Assembly: GCF_000004825.1 (NCBI RefSeq) | Contig: NW_008805066.1 | Coordinates: 620,001-684,000, forward strand | Source of the DNA: Heterostelium album PN500 | Taxonomy: Eukaryota; Evosea; Eumycetozoa; Acytosteliales; Acytosteliaceae | Direction of reading: 5' to 3' | Length of the DNA: 64,000 bases | Shown here: piece by piece, positions 46,733 through 57,955 of the stretch | How positions within the stretch are numbered: position 1 is the stretch's first letter | How the letters are laid out: every line of letters starts with the position of its first letter | Made by a program: the position numbers and the translations under genes | Notes under the pieces: model-generated | Databases searched by the model: none | Seen by the model: only the letters and a program-made list of their open reading frames with translations | Told to the model about the DNA's origin: nothing

Positions 46733-47224
46733 TGTATCTCTTCTCTAGTCTCTACTTCTGTGTGCTTTCATTGTTAGCTCTTGTCGCTAGATCTCTTTCT
46801 TTTTCTGTGATCGGTATGAATGAATCTATAGCACCACACCATGATTTAAATCCTGACTCGAATCAATTAAATCTTCTAACTCACTACTTTATTAAATATT
46901 CTTTATTAATTAGTCGATCAATATTAACCAAACTTTTGAAACAGTCAAAATAAAATTTAATATTTTTCAAACTATCATCTTAGAAATGAAAATAGCAATT
47001 GAAATTATAATTTCAGAGTTGTATATTGATATAATTATTTCTGGAAAACTTTATAAATAAAAAAGAAATTATCTTTAGATTTTGAAATAGGATTTATTTA
47101 TTGTAATAATAAAAATAAATAAATAAATTAATGAATATTAAATAAATATATATTTTTTGTTTATGTATTTTTTCGTTTTGTTTTTCAATAAATATTAGAA
47201 ATACATTCTGATTAATGAATATCA
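46733..47224. other. Intergenic, no gene seen
   Basis: About 490 bases; a short frame at 46732-46953 has no supporting motif. The rest is AT-rich and lies 3' of the I29 gene. Confidence 0.5.
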
Positions 47225-47941
47225 TTATTGTTTATCAATTGGAACTGAACGAGCAGTAATTGATTGATGCTTTGATCTTCTCCACTTGAAGATATCGATA
47301 CCTCTTGATTGATGTTTCATTTGAACTTCTTCCTTTGGTGATGTTTCAATCTCGGCTGATGCAGATCTACGTGATCTGACAACGGCAACGGTTGCTCCAG
47401 CAAAAACTGCAAAGGCAGCAGCACTACCAACGGCAATGCCAACAATCGCTCCAGTTGAAAGTCCAGCAGCGGCGGCAGCTTCAGGTGCCAATGATGCATC
47501 AACACCAGTGTAAACTGCTGAGAATTGTTCAAATGATAAATCACTGAATTGATTTAACTCCACTACAAATAGAGAGAAAATTAATTTATTTATTCTTGTT
47601 TTTAAAAAAAATATATATATTAATTATATTTACTTACTCATTGGGTAACTTTCAGATGGGAATGAAATGATTGGGTCTACAGCAGAAAGAACTCTCATGT
47701 TGGAACTATCTGGAACTTCGATATGGACATTTGATCCTGACCAGTTGTCGTTTGCCTTTTGGATCTTTACAAGATTCTCCTTGAATGCATCGAATGCCGC
47801 TTGATAATCTGAACTTAAATATTGTTTTCCATAGGCTTCCACATAGTTTTTGAAAGCAGTTTCAAAGTCATACTCAGTACCTTGTGAGTTTGCAATTGCC
47901 AATAAAGTTGTTAAGCAACAAATAAAAAATAAGACTTTCAT
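47225..47941 (-). CDS. Membrane-anchored cathepsin propeptide (I29)-like protein without a protease domain
   Basis: Two exons on the minus strand, 47941-47638 and 47562-47225, in phase; 213 residues. A signal peptide (about 1-19) is followed by an I29 inhibitor-type propeptide. FETAFKNYVEAYGKQYLSSD and AAFDAFKENLVKIQKAN form the ERFNIN-like helices, and after the intron come ELNQFSDLSFEQFSAVY, the conserved propeptide end. In normal papain zymogens the peptidase would start next. Here instead there is an Ala-rich segment, a transmembrane helix (GAIVGIAVGSAAAFAVFAG), a basic stop-transfer RSRR and a basic cytosolic tail. I29 propeptides keep cathepsins inactive and help them fold (family knowledge). 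It could inhibit or chaperone a protease in trans, perhaps the one encoded head-to-head at 48996. Confidence 0.82.
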
Positions 47942-48995
47942 TCTTTAAGTATATAGTAAATAAAATTATGAATAAATAAAAATAAATTGAATTGATTGGA
48001 AAAGTATATCTGTATATATATATATGTTGTTTTAGAAAATAAACCCAATAGTTATCTATTATTAGAGTTTTTGTTTAATATAATTAAATGCCTGGTTAAA
48101 AGTAGCCAAAAAATATGGAACCATCTGGAATGGATTTAATCTTTTGTTTTGGTCCTATCACTATTTACTATTTGGTTTTTTTGTTCACGATTTTCATAGA
48201 TTATTATTTGTAATGGCTCAACGGAGGGTTTAAGTTTTTTTTGTTTAATTGTGACCGTTTTAATTCGATTGACGATATCAAAGCATATCGGAATGGCAGC
48301 CAATTTAAAGAACCAAACTTACAATGATGGCTTGGTAAAAATGAAACTATCCCCATTACACACAAAAAGTTTAACCGGATATATTATTTATTGTAGTCAC
48401 AGTAGCCCAATAAACTATAAAAAAAGTCAAAAAGTTGTTTTTGCTAGCACTTCTATCTTAAAGATATTTTTGCACCCCATTTCCATTTTTATTTTTGCCA
48501 TTTTTTTTTTTCCACACACCCCCTTCTTTAACAATTATGGTTTAATTTAATGATGCACTTTTATATGATCAACTCCCAAAAAAAAATATCGAAAGTGCAC
48601 TTTAATTAAAATGATCTAATTTATATTTCGATATTTTTCTTTTCAAAGATGAAGAGAAAAAATTTAATATCCCCGTTTTTTTATTCAAAATGCCATAACA
48701 AATGGCTTGCTTGGCTTTTGAAAAACACACTGACTAATAGTAGGAAAGTCAATTCACCGATTTTGAGAGTACTAAGAAAGTTGGACCAATGAATTTAAAC
48801 TGTTATAAAAAATCCATACCCAATTACTATAAAATCTATTTTTAAAACTTAAACAAATTAGTTAAATTAATTTTTTCAATAGTATTTAAACAAATTGTTT
48901 ACGTTTTCAATTTTATATTTATTCAGTATTTAGAAAATAAGTAAATTTGTTGTAATATTATTTATTTATTTATTTTATTTTATTTTTGTAAAAAA
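47942..48995. promoter_or_regulatory. Divergent intergenic region between the I29 protein and the CAP-papain protease
   Basis: 1,054 bases separate the two start codons, so both promoters lie here. It contains AT runs, a less AT-rich middle part (48240-48480) without a convincing gene, and a T-rich stretch before the protease ATG. The 100-codon frame at 48251 has no known motif. Confidence 0.5.
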
Positions 48996-50234
48996 ATGAA
49001 ATTCCTTATTTTATTAGTTGTTTTGTTAACAATAACAGGCAGAACCCAAGCTGCTCTAACAGCTGCAGAGAAAACCTTAATTCTCAATACTTTTAACGGA
49101 TGGAGAGATAATGCTTTACCAATTCCAACCACTCATCTTTCTACATTGACTTGGAATACCGCTTATGAAACCAATTTGCAGAAATATGTGAACACTTGTG
49201 CCACCAGTTTTTCACCATTCTCAAAGACAGCCAAAGTAGCTGAATTCGTTATAACTTTCTCTGGAACTTGGAACCTCAAAGTAATCTTGGACTACATTGG
49301 AGGTACTGCCGCCAATTATAATTTCCACACCAAATCATGTGCCTCTGGAAAATCTTGCTTACACGAATACACTGTCGTTGCCAAAGGAAAGACAGCTGCA
49401 TGTGCTGTCAACAGGTGTGGTTCAACCTATCGTTTCTACTGTGACTTTGATCCAGTCGGACCATACAGGGGAGTAAATCCATACCCAACTCCAACTCCAA
49501 ACCCAACTCCAACTCCAACTCAAACACAAACCATCAAACCAACTCCAACCCCAACCCAAACTCAAACAACCAAACCAACTCCAACTCCAACACAAACCCA
49601 AACCACATCTCCAAAATCAAAGACCATCAATTGGCAATCAAAATCAACTCCAGTCAGAGATCAAGGTCAATGTGGAAGTTGTTACATCTTTGCTGCCTTT
49701 GCCAACTCTGAAGCTAGATATGTTATCAAGACTGGTGCCAACCCTGAAACAGTCGATTTCTCTGAGCAAGAAGGTTTGAACTGTATCTCTGGTGGTTGTA
49801 ACGGTGGTTGGCCAACTACTGTGTACAATACCTTCAAGACCACCGGTTATGGACCAGAGTCTGCCAACAAATACACTGGTGTTCAAACTACTTGTACTCA
49901 GACAGCCACTCCACGTGTATCCTTTACTGGTTTCACTCAGACTGCCAAAAACAAAGATGCTTTAATCGCTGCCTTACAGACTGGACCAATTGCAATCTCA
50001 CTCCTAGCTGATGATGGTTTTCAAAGTTACAGCAGCGGTATCTATAATTGTCCAACTAAATATACCTCTGTCAACCATGCAGTAACATTAACCGGTTATG
50101 ATGAAGCAACTGATTCCTGGTTAATTAAGAACTCCTGGAATACTTGGTGGGGTATAGATGGCTATATAAAATTAACGGCAGCCAACGATAACTGTAACAT
50201 TTTAGGTTACGCATCTAGTTATATTAATTATTAA
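48996..50234 (+). CDS. CAP (SCP/PR-1) domain fused to a papain-family cysteine protease
   Basis: Intronless, 412 residues. A signal peptide (1-19) is followed by a CAP/SCP domain (about 22-163): LILNTFNGWRD, LSTLTWNTAYETNLQKYVNTC, a Cys-rich middle, and the closing motif YRFYCDFDPVGPYRGVNPY. Next comes a Thr/Pro/Gln linker of three near-identical PTPTPTQTQT units (164-205), then a C1A peptidase domain starting INWQSKSTPVRDQGQCGSC. Catalytic residues are in place: Gln223 (oxyanion hole), Cys229, His361 and Asn379 within KNSWNTWWG. Tyr replaces the usual Trp after Cys229. There is no I29 propeptide; the CAP domain occupies that position. The product should be a secreted or lysosomal protease. 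I know of no standard cathepsin with this architecture. Confidence 0.92.
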   Translation: MKFLILLVVLLTITGRTQAALTAAEKTLILNTFNGWRDNALPIPTTHLSTLTWNTAYETNLQKYVNTCATSFSPFSKTAKVAEFVITFSGTWNLKVILDYIGGTAANYNFHTKSCASGKSCLHEYTVVAKGKTAACAVNRCGSTYRFYCDFDPVGPYRGVNPYPTPTPNPTPTPTQTQTIKPTPTPTQTQTTKPTPTPTQTQTTSPKSKTINWQSKSTPVRDQGQCGSCYIFAAFANSEARYVIKTGANPETVDFSEQEGLNCISGGCNGGWPTTVYNTFKTTGYGPESANKYTGVQTTCTQTATPRVSFTGFTQTAKNKDALIAALQTGPIAISLLADDGFQSYSSGIYNCPTKYTSVNHAVTLTGYDEATDSWLIKNSWNTWWGIDGYIKLTAANDNCNILGYASSYINY

Positions 50235-50883
50235 ACACCAAAATTGTATAACTATATATTCAAATCTTTATTGTTATTATTTAATATAATACAATCACCA
50301 AAAATAAAATAAAATTATTATTTAATTATTAATCATTAGCGGCGATATAAATTTAAACCAGTCAACGATTATTGTAATATTTTGGGTTACGACTCTAGTC
50401 ATACAATTATCAAAAACACCAAAAATTTTATAATTTTTTATTTTTAATAATATTATTTATCTACATTCATATCCATAATTCATATTAATAATTGTTAATA
50501 TCTTTAGATTCATGTGGTACCGGTTGGGCTGAAAATGGGTATATTTATTTGAGAATTCAATGATAACTGTAGCTTGGTATGTAAAAATTTCAGTAAGAAA
50601 AAAAAACAAGAGTATTTCTGCCAACAAGTCGGTGGCGTGACGATATCAAACAAAATGAAATACTATTGTTTTTTTTATATAATTATTAGATACTTTTAAT
50701 TTTAATTTACACAGTTAATCGTTATCTTTATAAATTATTTGGAAGTTGTTTTTTGAAAGTTTCTAAAGTAAGTTAGGAAAAAATAAAAACATTTTAAAAG
50801 TAATAATTAATTTTTTTTATCTGTTAAATAGGAATGTACATATACTTACTTGAGAAAGAGATTTGTTTTAAGGGAAATCTCCA
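50235..50883. pseudogene. Decayed repeats of a papain-protease 3' end
   Basis: Two fragments downstream of the protease resemble its last codons. At about 50338-50410 sequence related to the coding end at 50155-50220 recurs in degraded form (matching AACCAGTCAACGATTATTGTAA-type spacing, then GGTTACGACTCTAG). At about 50508-50575 another piece reads SCGTGWAENGYIYLRI, the C-terminal papain motif from a different paralog. They look like the last traces of former tandem protease genes. Confidence 0.6.
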
Positions 50884-51530
50884 TTATTTCGAGAACAATG
50901 AAGATAAAATAGATTCCTCTATCTTTTGGAAAGGATTGAGTCTCATGTGATGGTGGTTTGCACCGGCCGATTCATTTCTTAAGTATAGATCTACTCCATA
51001 GTATAGATTGTGTGACTTGCATGTATAGTTCTTGTAGGTGTGTAGTTTTTGATTATAATTACCAAACTCTTCTTTAATCACCTCCATTCAAGGAATAATA
51101 CTTGGTAGATAGAAGTAGACCATTATCTATTTGTTTCTTTACTTCAAATATATAATTTGGATAGGTTCCTGAAGATTTTAGAAAATCTGAAAATGCTATT
51201 TCCTTTTCTATACGTATTTGTTTGTTTGGGGTTAGTTTATCAGGACAACAAAAAGGAAGGTTTTCTGGAGTGGAAACTACAGGAATATCTGAATATACTG
51301 GTCTTGGTAGATCGGATTTATAACAAATTAAAAGATCTCCAAATCTTTTTTCATTGTAATTTGTTAATATTTCCGCTGGATAATTTGGAAGCAATTCGTT
51401 GGAATTGAAATCTACAATTAATGAACTAAATGATGTAGTCCAGTTATGTTGTATTGTTAAAACAAGTAGAAATTCCTTTGGAGGAACAGAAATTTCTTAG
51501 GTTTTTAATGATTTCTGAGTTGTCCATTTT
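50884..51530 (-). pseudogene. Unknown degraded gene, minus strand
   Basis: Three consecutive minus-strand pieces look coding: MDNSEIIKNLRNF at the start (51525), a central frame with TIQHNWTTSFSSLIVDFNS, PNYPAEILTNYNEKRFGDLL and YPNYIFEVKKQIDNGL, and a last piece EVIKEEFGNYNQKLH with LYLRNESAGANHHH. Their frames do not match without shifts. No domain is recognised. Confidence 0.5.
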
Positions 51531-53040
51531 TCTTTAATTTTCTTTATTTGTTAATTTTTTTGCATTAATATTTTAGTATTAGTATTGTGCACAATAAAAT
51601 AAAAGAATTTGAGGATTTAATTTGAAATAACGCAATATATATACTTTTAAAACTTTAATATTTAAGTTTAAACATATACGAATTCACACTTATTAAATAT
51701 AACCACTTTTTATATTGTTTGTAAAATTAACACTTTTTTTTTGCCTGTATTTGATTTTATTTATTATTATGATAACAATCTGACATTGGTAGGAGATCTA
51801 ATTTAGATCCAAATTTCCTTTAAAAATAATAGCTTATTGATTATCCAATCCTGTTAATAACAATATTTTTATTTTAAGTGAAACGTGTGCACTCTTGAAA
51901 CAACAAATTCGTACCAGCTATATCCTACAATCCAAAAAAATTATCAGAGTGCTTTGAGTGTGATTGATGCAATAAGGAGTAACTTAAACCATTCTTATTA
52001 CATTCCTTAAAAAGAATAAATTAACTATGCTTATTTTATTGAAACATACATGTCGATCATTATATAAGTGAATATTCTATTATCTATACTTCAAATTATT
52101 CTTTCACTCTTATAAAATCTTTGTAATACTAATCATTTATAATAATTATCTGTCAATTTGTTCTATTTTTTCAATTGAAATATCTTATTTTGATTGTAAG
52201 ACATTGAATAAAGTGATCCTTTGAAGATCATTGATGATTGATTTAATTGATTGTATTTATGTAAAAAATAAAAAAAATAAAAAAAATAAAAAATAAAAAA
52301 ATAAAAAATAAAAAAAAAGTGTAACGTTTAACTTTGGTTTTGGGTAGGAGAATTAATTAAAAAAACATAAGCCAGTTAACTAACTCTTCAAGTTACATAC
52401 TCATTTTCTTCTTTATATACGATTGTAGTTTTATGCTTTCTCATTATGATTAGGAAAGAATGAATATACATCAAGATATCCTATTTAGAGTATACACTAC
52501 ACAATCAAGAGCTATAGCAATATACAACAAAGAGATTTTTAGTTGAAAGAAAATTGAAAGAACCATGTAGATGAACCACTTCCACCAATAGCCCTACATA
52601 AAGTTATTTGATCGATCATTAAGACCTTCATTAATCAATTGAAAGATAAAGAGATCGTAACGACAAGGATGACAATGAAAGTAGCTAAACTAAAGTAATA
52701 ATGAGATAGAGACAACAGAAGTTATGAGTAAGATAATAATTTATTGAATGTTAATACAATACAATCAGTTATTTATTAATCATTTTTATTAATTAAATGT
52801 ATCTAATATTAACAATAGTAATAATATTATTAACAGACAGTAACAATTCCTTCTTCGATACCTCTTCTGAATTCAATGATAATGCAACTGTTTATCACAC
52901 AGCTTTATCCATCTATAGTTCAAGGAGAGATTTCTTCTTTTGTCAGTTGTGATACCATTGAGAATCATATGTTACACTTAATCATTCAACAAGGAAGAAT
53001 GATCGATGTTGTACCCAAAATTCGATAGACCTGACAATAG
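51531..53040. other. Non-coding, with tiny remnants and an A-rich repeat
   Basis: 1.5 kb without an intact gene. It includes the TAAAAAA repeat at 52260-52318. A short minus-strand piece at 52165-52240, reading MIFKGSLYSMSYNQNK, nearly repeats the propeller start at 46414. The rest is AT-rich or scrambled. Confidence 0.5.
52260..52318. repeat. AAAAAAT-type minisatellite
   Basis: Runs of five to eight A separated by single T, about eight units. Confidence 0.8.
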
Positions 53041-53632
53041 TGTAATTCCAAGAGGTAAATGAAACAAGCTAACATCCAGCTATTACCATCCAATCCAGTG
53101 AACTATCCATTTCCAATCGTTATCATAGAGTTTGGTGTTCACTTCTCCGACTCAATCGACGAGCTGCCAACTATCTTGGAGAGACCACTGATATCCAATA
53201 TATGATATGTTTCTTCGCTATCCAAATCAGAACTTTGAAGGTGGACCGACAAGTACAACAACATTTTCTGCATTAGCTCTTTTAAAGCAGAGATGGACCA
53301 CCTGACATAATCCGACCATTTCAACACAAGTTGTTTCGTTTGATACGAGACCCTTCGACATTGGTCAAACAATGGAACAGATTCTTCAACTAGGTGTGAG
53401 TCAAGCATCAATACTTGGCAATAAACAACCGATTACAATCAATCCGTATGTACTCGCAGTTATTCCCTCCTGTTTTCAATATATACTCAAACTACATAGT
53501 GCGAATGTATTTAATAGAGTTCCTCCTCCTGTCGTTCCTCATGGTTTTCCTCCCTCTATAGATATAGATTTGATAACAATCAGAAATTTGATAGAGGAAA
53601 CACAGAAAATAGACAAGTTCTTATTAAAATGA
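53040..53632 (+). pseudogene. Remnant of a possible PD-(D/E)XK nuclease-like protein
   Basis: Plus-strand pieces follow one another: YPFPIVIIEFGVHFSDSIDE, LRYPNQNFEGGPTSTTTFSA, VVSFDTRPFDIGQ, then an open 86-codon frame (53372-53632) with NKQPITINPYVLAVIPS and PSIDIDLITIRNLI. The order recalls nuclease-like effector proteins of the PD-(D/E)XK superfamily found in fungi and amoebae, but the match is weak. The gene is broken. Confidence 0.4.
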
Positions 53633-53854
53633 ACTATTTAAAATAATAATAATCAAAATTTTCAACCAAAATCGTCTCAAAAGTTCTAAAAAATAAAATA
53701 ATATTTGTTAAATTAAAACAAAATAAAAGAGAAATAAAGATAATTTGTAATTTATATGTGGAGACTGTAATTAATAAGGATTTGAATTTTGATTTTTTTT
53801 TATAAAAATGTTTTGGTAGTGTCATTAAATGCTAAGTTTTTGTGATTATTATAA

Positions 53855-53892
53855 ATTTATACTGTAATTGATGTAGATGCACCACGTCTAAT
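53855..53892 (-). pseudogene. Short fragment of the tgr-like propeller/IPT gene
   Basis: GTAATTGATGTAGATGCACC recurs here almost as at 46001-46020 inside the minus-strand tgr-like pseudogene. It abuts the Crinkler-type gene whose shared sequence starts near 53928. Confidence 0.45.
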
Positions 53893-53950
53893 GTGATCTT
53901 TTTATTAAAATATAATTGATGTATTATTATTATTCTTTGCTGCTTTCATA

Positions 53951-56900
53951 ATGTCGCAACAACACCCACCGTTCACTTGTTGGGTAGAGTTTAGTAACAA
54001 GAAAGACGAACTCACCTTCGAGAACACCGCCAACTATAATCGTCTCATCCATGTCATCAGAGGTTCCAAACAACTCGCTGTAGGTGACGGTTCTATAGAT
54101 TTGTTCTCTGATGCAGCCAAGACCATTCAACTTGATGTTGAGACTCCAGTCGATAGGAATCTTCAGCGAATCTATGTCGCCACCACTCAACCACAGCAAG
54201 GCAAGTACATCTACCTTCAAGTCTACAAACCAACCACCTATGATACTAACCAGCCCACTCCTCATATTCTCCTTCTCCCTTTTGTTATCTTGTCTTGTAC
54301 TATATTTACACTATCTTCTTTTCCTTCTCTTTCTTCTCGCCTCTCACACCGCTCATTACCCTACCAATCATATTACTTCAATCGTTTCCTACACTCGTTT
54401 CCTACACACGTTTCCTACATACACACACATACATACATACATACATACAAAACACTATTACCCATCAAACCTAAATATCCTTCCGAACTCTCTAACTAAC
54501 ATATTACCTTCTATCACTTCTTTTTCTACCTTTTCATTCTCTTTTTTTTTCTTTTTATCTTTCACTCTCTCTCTCTCTTCATCTCTCTCTCTCTTTATCT
54601 CTTTCACTACTTAAATCCTTCTATTCAACTCTTTTACATACCACATATTTCCTCTAATTTGTATATAATTCCTCTTTTCATATATTGCGTGCCAATCAAT
54701 AACAACGTTTGTGACTAACAAACACTTGTGTCTTCTCTTTTCTTCTAATCTTTATTCACATACTTCCAACAACACATCTTCTTATACATATCACCTTCAT
54801 TCTTCCCTCATACCAATTCATACATATTCTCACTTTAAATTTAAATAGGCATACCACCAACATTGTCAAACATCAGTGAACATTTACAAAAGACATATGG
54901 GGATCCAAAGTCCACGGACAAGGTATGCTCTGACATCATCGTACGATGCGCACTATAACATCTAACTTACATTTCATTTAGTTCACCTATAACTTTACTC
55001 AATTTATAGGCCGACAAAATAATATTAATCAAATCGTATATGCAGTTTGTATGCGATTTAAGACCATGAAATCAAACATAAAGAGTGACCAAAGCATGGT
55101 GGTGATTGCTGGTCCCCCTGGAATTGGAAAGAGTCGTATCCTACAAGAAGTCCCTCGGCACTTGATATCAGCTGCTGAACTACCGAAACATCAGATCACG
55201 GTTGCTATCTCCTTCAGCAATGGTACACCTTTAGAGTCTACAGAGATGTCTGCTGGAGTCGCCATATCCACACGAATGCTGTACAGTTACTTTATTGGAG
55301 GACTCGGTGTCAGCTTCAAACACTTTATTAGCCAACTCGAAACCAAGTTCGTGTTGAGAGATCTCACTCCATCTTTGGCATTGTCTATCATTGTCGAGCA
55401 CTACAGATTAACAATCTCACCGGACATTGACATTGTCAATGACAAGGAACAATTGGCAAACTGGCAAAAACAACAACAGATAATGGTCTTGATAGCTTTG
55501 GACGAATTTCAGAAAGCACTCATTGAATCAGATGATCATCATATCAGGAGGTCATACCTCAAGAACGTTATACTGGAATTGTTGTCATTAAGCAAGCAAG
55601 ACACAACAACAACTGGGATCTCAACACCATCTGCTCTGTTGGAGAAAGGTACTTTTGTCTATATCATGACGGCTGGTACCATTCTTGAACCCATTGACCA
55701 TATCATCAGCAAGGATTTTGGATTACCATACACATTCATCTCGCTTCCTCTCTTGACAAGGGAGGAATCTCGTATCATTCTCTTTGACTTCCTCTCAAAG
55801 TCCTCTATGGGCAACACTAATTCTGGCAGAATTCCAATACCTCCATCATTCCTCACAACACTGGATACAACTGGGGGTTGGCCAAGACCCATTGAGCTGT
55901 TCTTGAGAACTCTTGTTACCAATCCTGCAGACATTGACAAGCCAAATACTCGACATGAGATCAATTGGACAACAATGGACGCCCCAGTTCGAAAGCTGTT
56001 CGAAGCTACTGTCACAGAGTTCGATCGCACATATCCAAAGCTAACCTATAAACCCTATTTCGATATTATATTGTCACATGCAATCACTGAACATCCAATA
56101 TTAGCTCAAAGTCCGCTTGATGATGCGCCTTCATACATGAACTTGCAAAGCGATGGACTCCTACTCCTCGAAGGCAACACAGTGCGGCTACCTTTCATCT
56201 TCATCCATGTCTACGCCATTCGCACCAACTTTAAAAGTCTCGTTCAGCTTACAAACTTCATCATTGATATGCGCCACGACGAGGAGTGGGAGACGTTTGT
56301 TGCCTTGTATGACTTCGTTAGAGGTGTTTGCTTTGGATATATTGGGGTAGTTCCAACCATCGATCAATACTACCCCAATGCCTACCTCTCCAACAGGACT
56401 TTAAAGGGATGTCGTATGAAATGCATCAATTGTAAGTACCCGCTGCAACTCAACAAGCTAACAATTCTAACCTAAATTCTTTACAGCTGGAGCACATATC
56501 TTTGCTCCTAAGAGGTATCCAGAGAGTTGCGAAGAGTGGGAAAAGAATATCATCAAGGATCAATTGGAAGAAGGATATTCTCTGTCTAATTCAAAAGGAG
56601 CCTTGGTTGACTTTGTTCTTCGCAGAAAGATCTGGATCAACAACAATTGGACTTGGATATGGATACTGGGAGACGCCAAGTTTACAAGTGACGACAAAAT
56701 CTTGGATTTCAATTCAGTGGTCAAGCCAGTCTTGAAGAAATGCGAAGAAGCCCATAAGAACTTGGTCCCTAAGAGTTCTGAGGGCCCCAATCAACCAAGT
56801 TCTGATGTGCCTTTTGGTTACATTGTCTTCATCCCAACAAACAAAAGACTAAGCGATAGTATCACTGCAATCAAGGATTATGACAATGTCATAATCGTGT

Positions 56901-56965
56901 CCAAGGAATACTTCAACTATTTCTCTAAACCATTCAGGTCTTTCCTTGAGCCTCTTGAAGAGTAA
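53951..56965 (+). CDS. Crinkler-type modular gene: header, P-loop NTPase, REase-like nuclease
   Basis: Exons: header 53951-54200, a small exon 54849-54922 (IPPTLSNISEHLQKTYGDPK), an NTPase exon ending 56431 and a last exon 56487-56965. The join between the small exon and the NTPase exon could not be placed with certainty. The header resembles the ubiquitin-like N-terminus of Crinkler (CR) proteins. The NTPase has Walker A GPPGIGKS near 55111 and Walker B LIALDEFQ near 55495, with an ASCE/AAA-like layout. The last exon has ALVDFVLRRK and WILGDAKF, the D and DxK spacing of a restriction-endonuclease fold. NTPase plus REase behind a Ubl header is the classic CR architecture (family knowledge from oomycete, fungal and amoebal CR proteins). 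The first intron starts with GC rather than GT and is pyrimidine-rich, shared with the 38.8-kb gene. Confidence 0.65.
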
Positions 56966-57955
56966 CAAAATTCACAATAGACCAACATTCCAACGTCAAA
57001 GTCATACAGCTATTTCACTAAATATGATAACCTTTCAATTTATGATGTACATAGACATCATAAAGACCAATTTGTAAATTAAACAATATAATTCATATTT
57101 TATTAATTTCTCGCAGCTCACTCTACACTAACCAATCCAACAACAATAAATATACTATTAAATCAATATTAATTATCACTCTATTTATCATCTTGAGCGA
57201 CTTCCAACCGTTTAGCACATATTCTTCTCGAATAAATTGGAGAAGAATATATTGATACAACCAATAAATTATCATTCCAAGATACCTACCTTGCCAATCT
57301 TTCATTTATTATATATAATCAGAATGGTCTGTAAGAGTGATGTTCTAGGAAAGCAGGTAACTTAGTGGTGAGAAGTTTGCAGTTGTTCCAGTGTTTGTTG
57401 AAGTTGTCGATTTGTTTGATATTCTGTTGGTATTTGAGTGCCAACTCTTAGTTGTTTGTGTTGGACCAGATGGTGGCCAAATTTTACTTTCTTTTTTTTA
57501 AACTTTATGTGTTTTCTTTTATCACAGTGTGATTTTCTTATTTATTTTGAATTAAGTGCTGAATGATCATTAGCAACAACAATAAAATTAATAAAAACTA
57601 ATAAAAAATTAAAGATAATGTAAATGATATAAATACACTTATAAAAGTGAAATGTTTATTTAATTATTATTCATTCTATTACCACTGACCAGTTTAGAAT
57701 TATTAGTTTATGTTTGTTAACTGCAGTCAATGAAGGGTTACTGGTTTGGTTCTCATCTGTTGATGAGGATGGTGTGTCGCAAGCGTTGGAAAATATAAAA
57801 AAAGATGGATTTAAAATCCACACTTTCAGGTGTAGGACTCTTATTAAATCTTCAGGTCATAAATTTTACAACACTTTATACCTACTTTCAAGAATCTATA
57901 AATATCATTTCAAAAAAATAACCATGACTTTATACCTACTTTCGAATGGAAACTG
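56966..57955. other. Gap with a dispersed repeat and degraded retroelement-like coding
   Basis: After the nuclease stop comes AT-rich DNA. A block at 57230-57345 recurs at 63403-63512. A minus-strand coding-like piece (57480-57345) reads LALKYQQNIKQIDNFNKHW. A plus frame at 57714-57956 of 80 codons is unrecognised. A 17-base direct repeat, actttatacctactttc, occurs at 57873 and 57927. Confidence 0.45.
57230..57345. repeat. Dispersed repeat, copy 1 (possible LTR fragment)
   Basis: About 110 bases starting AATTGGAGAAGAATATATTG and containing CAATCTTTCATTTATTATAT. They match 63403-63512 in the same orientation with scattered differences. Both copies lie downstream of a Crinkler-type gene, and the second precedes a gag-like frame. 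Confidence 0.65.

Noticed and set aside
46732-46953. 73-codon plus-strand frame
   Set aside because: No motif, and it lies in a decayed area next to the minus-strand tgr-like pseudogene.
48251-48550. 99-codon frame between the I29 and protease genes
   Set aside because: No signature and low-complexity end; more likely promoter DNA.
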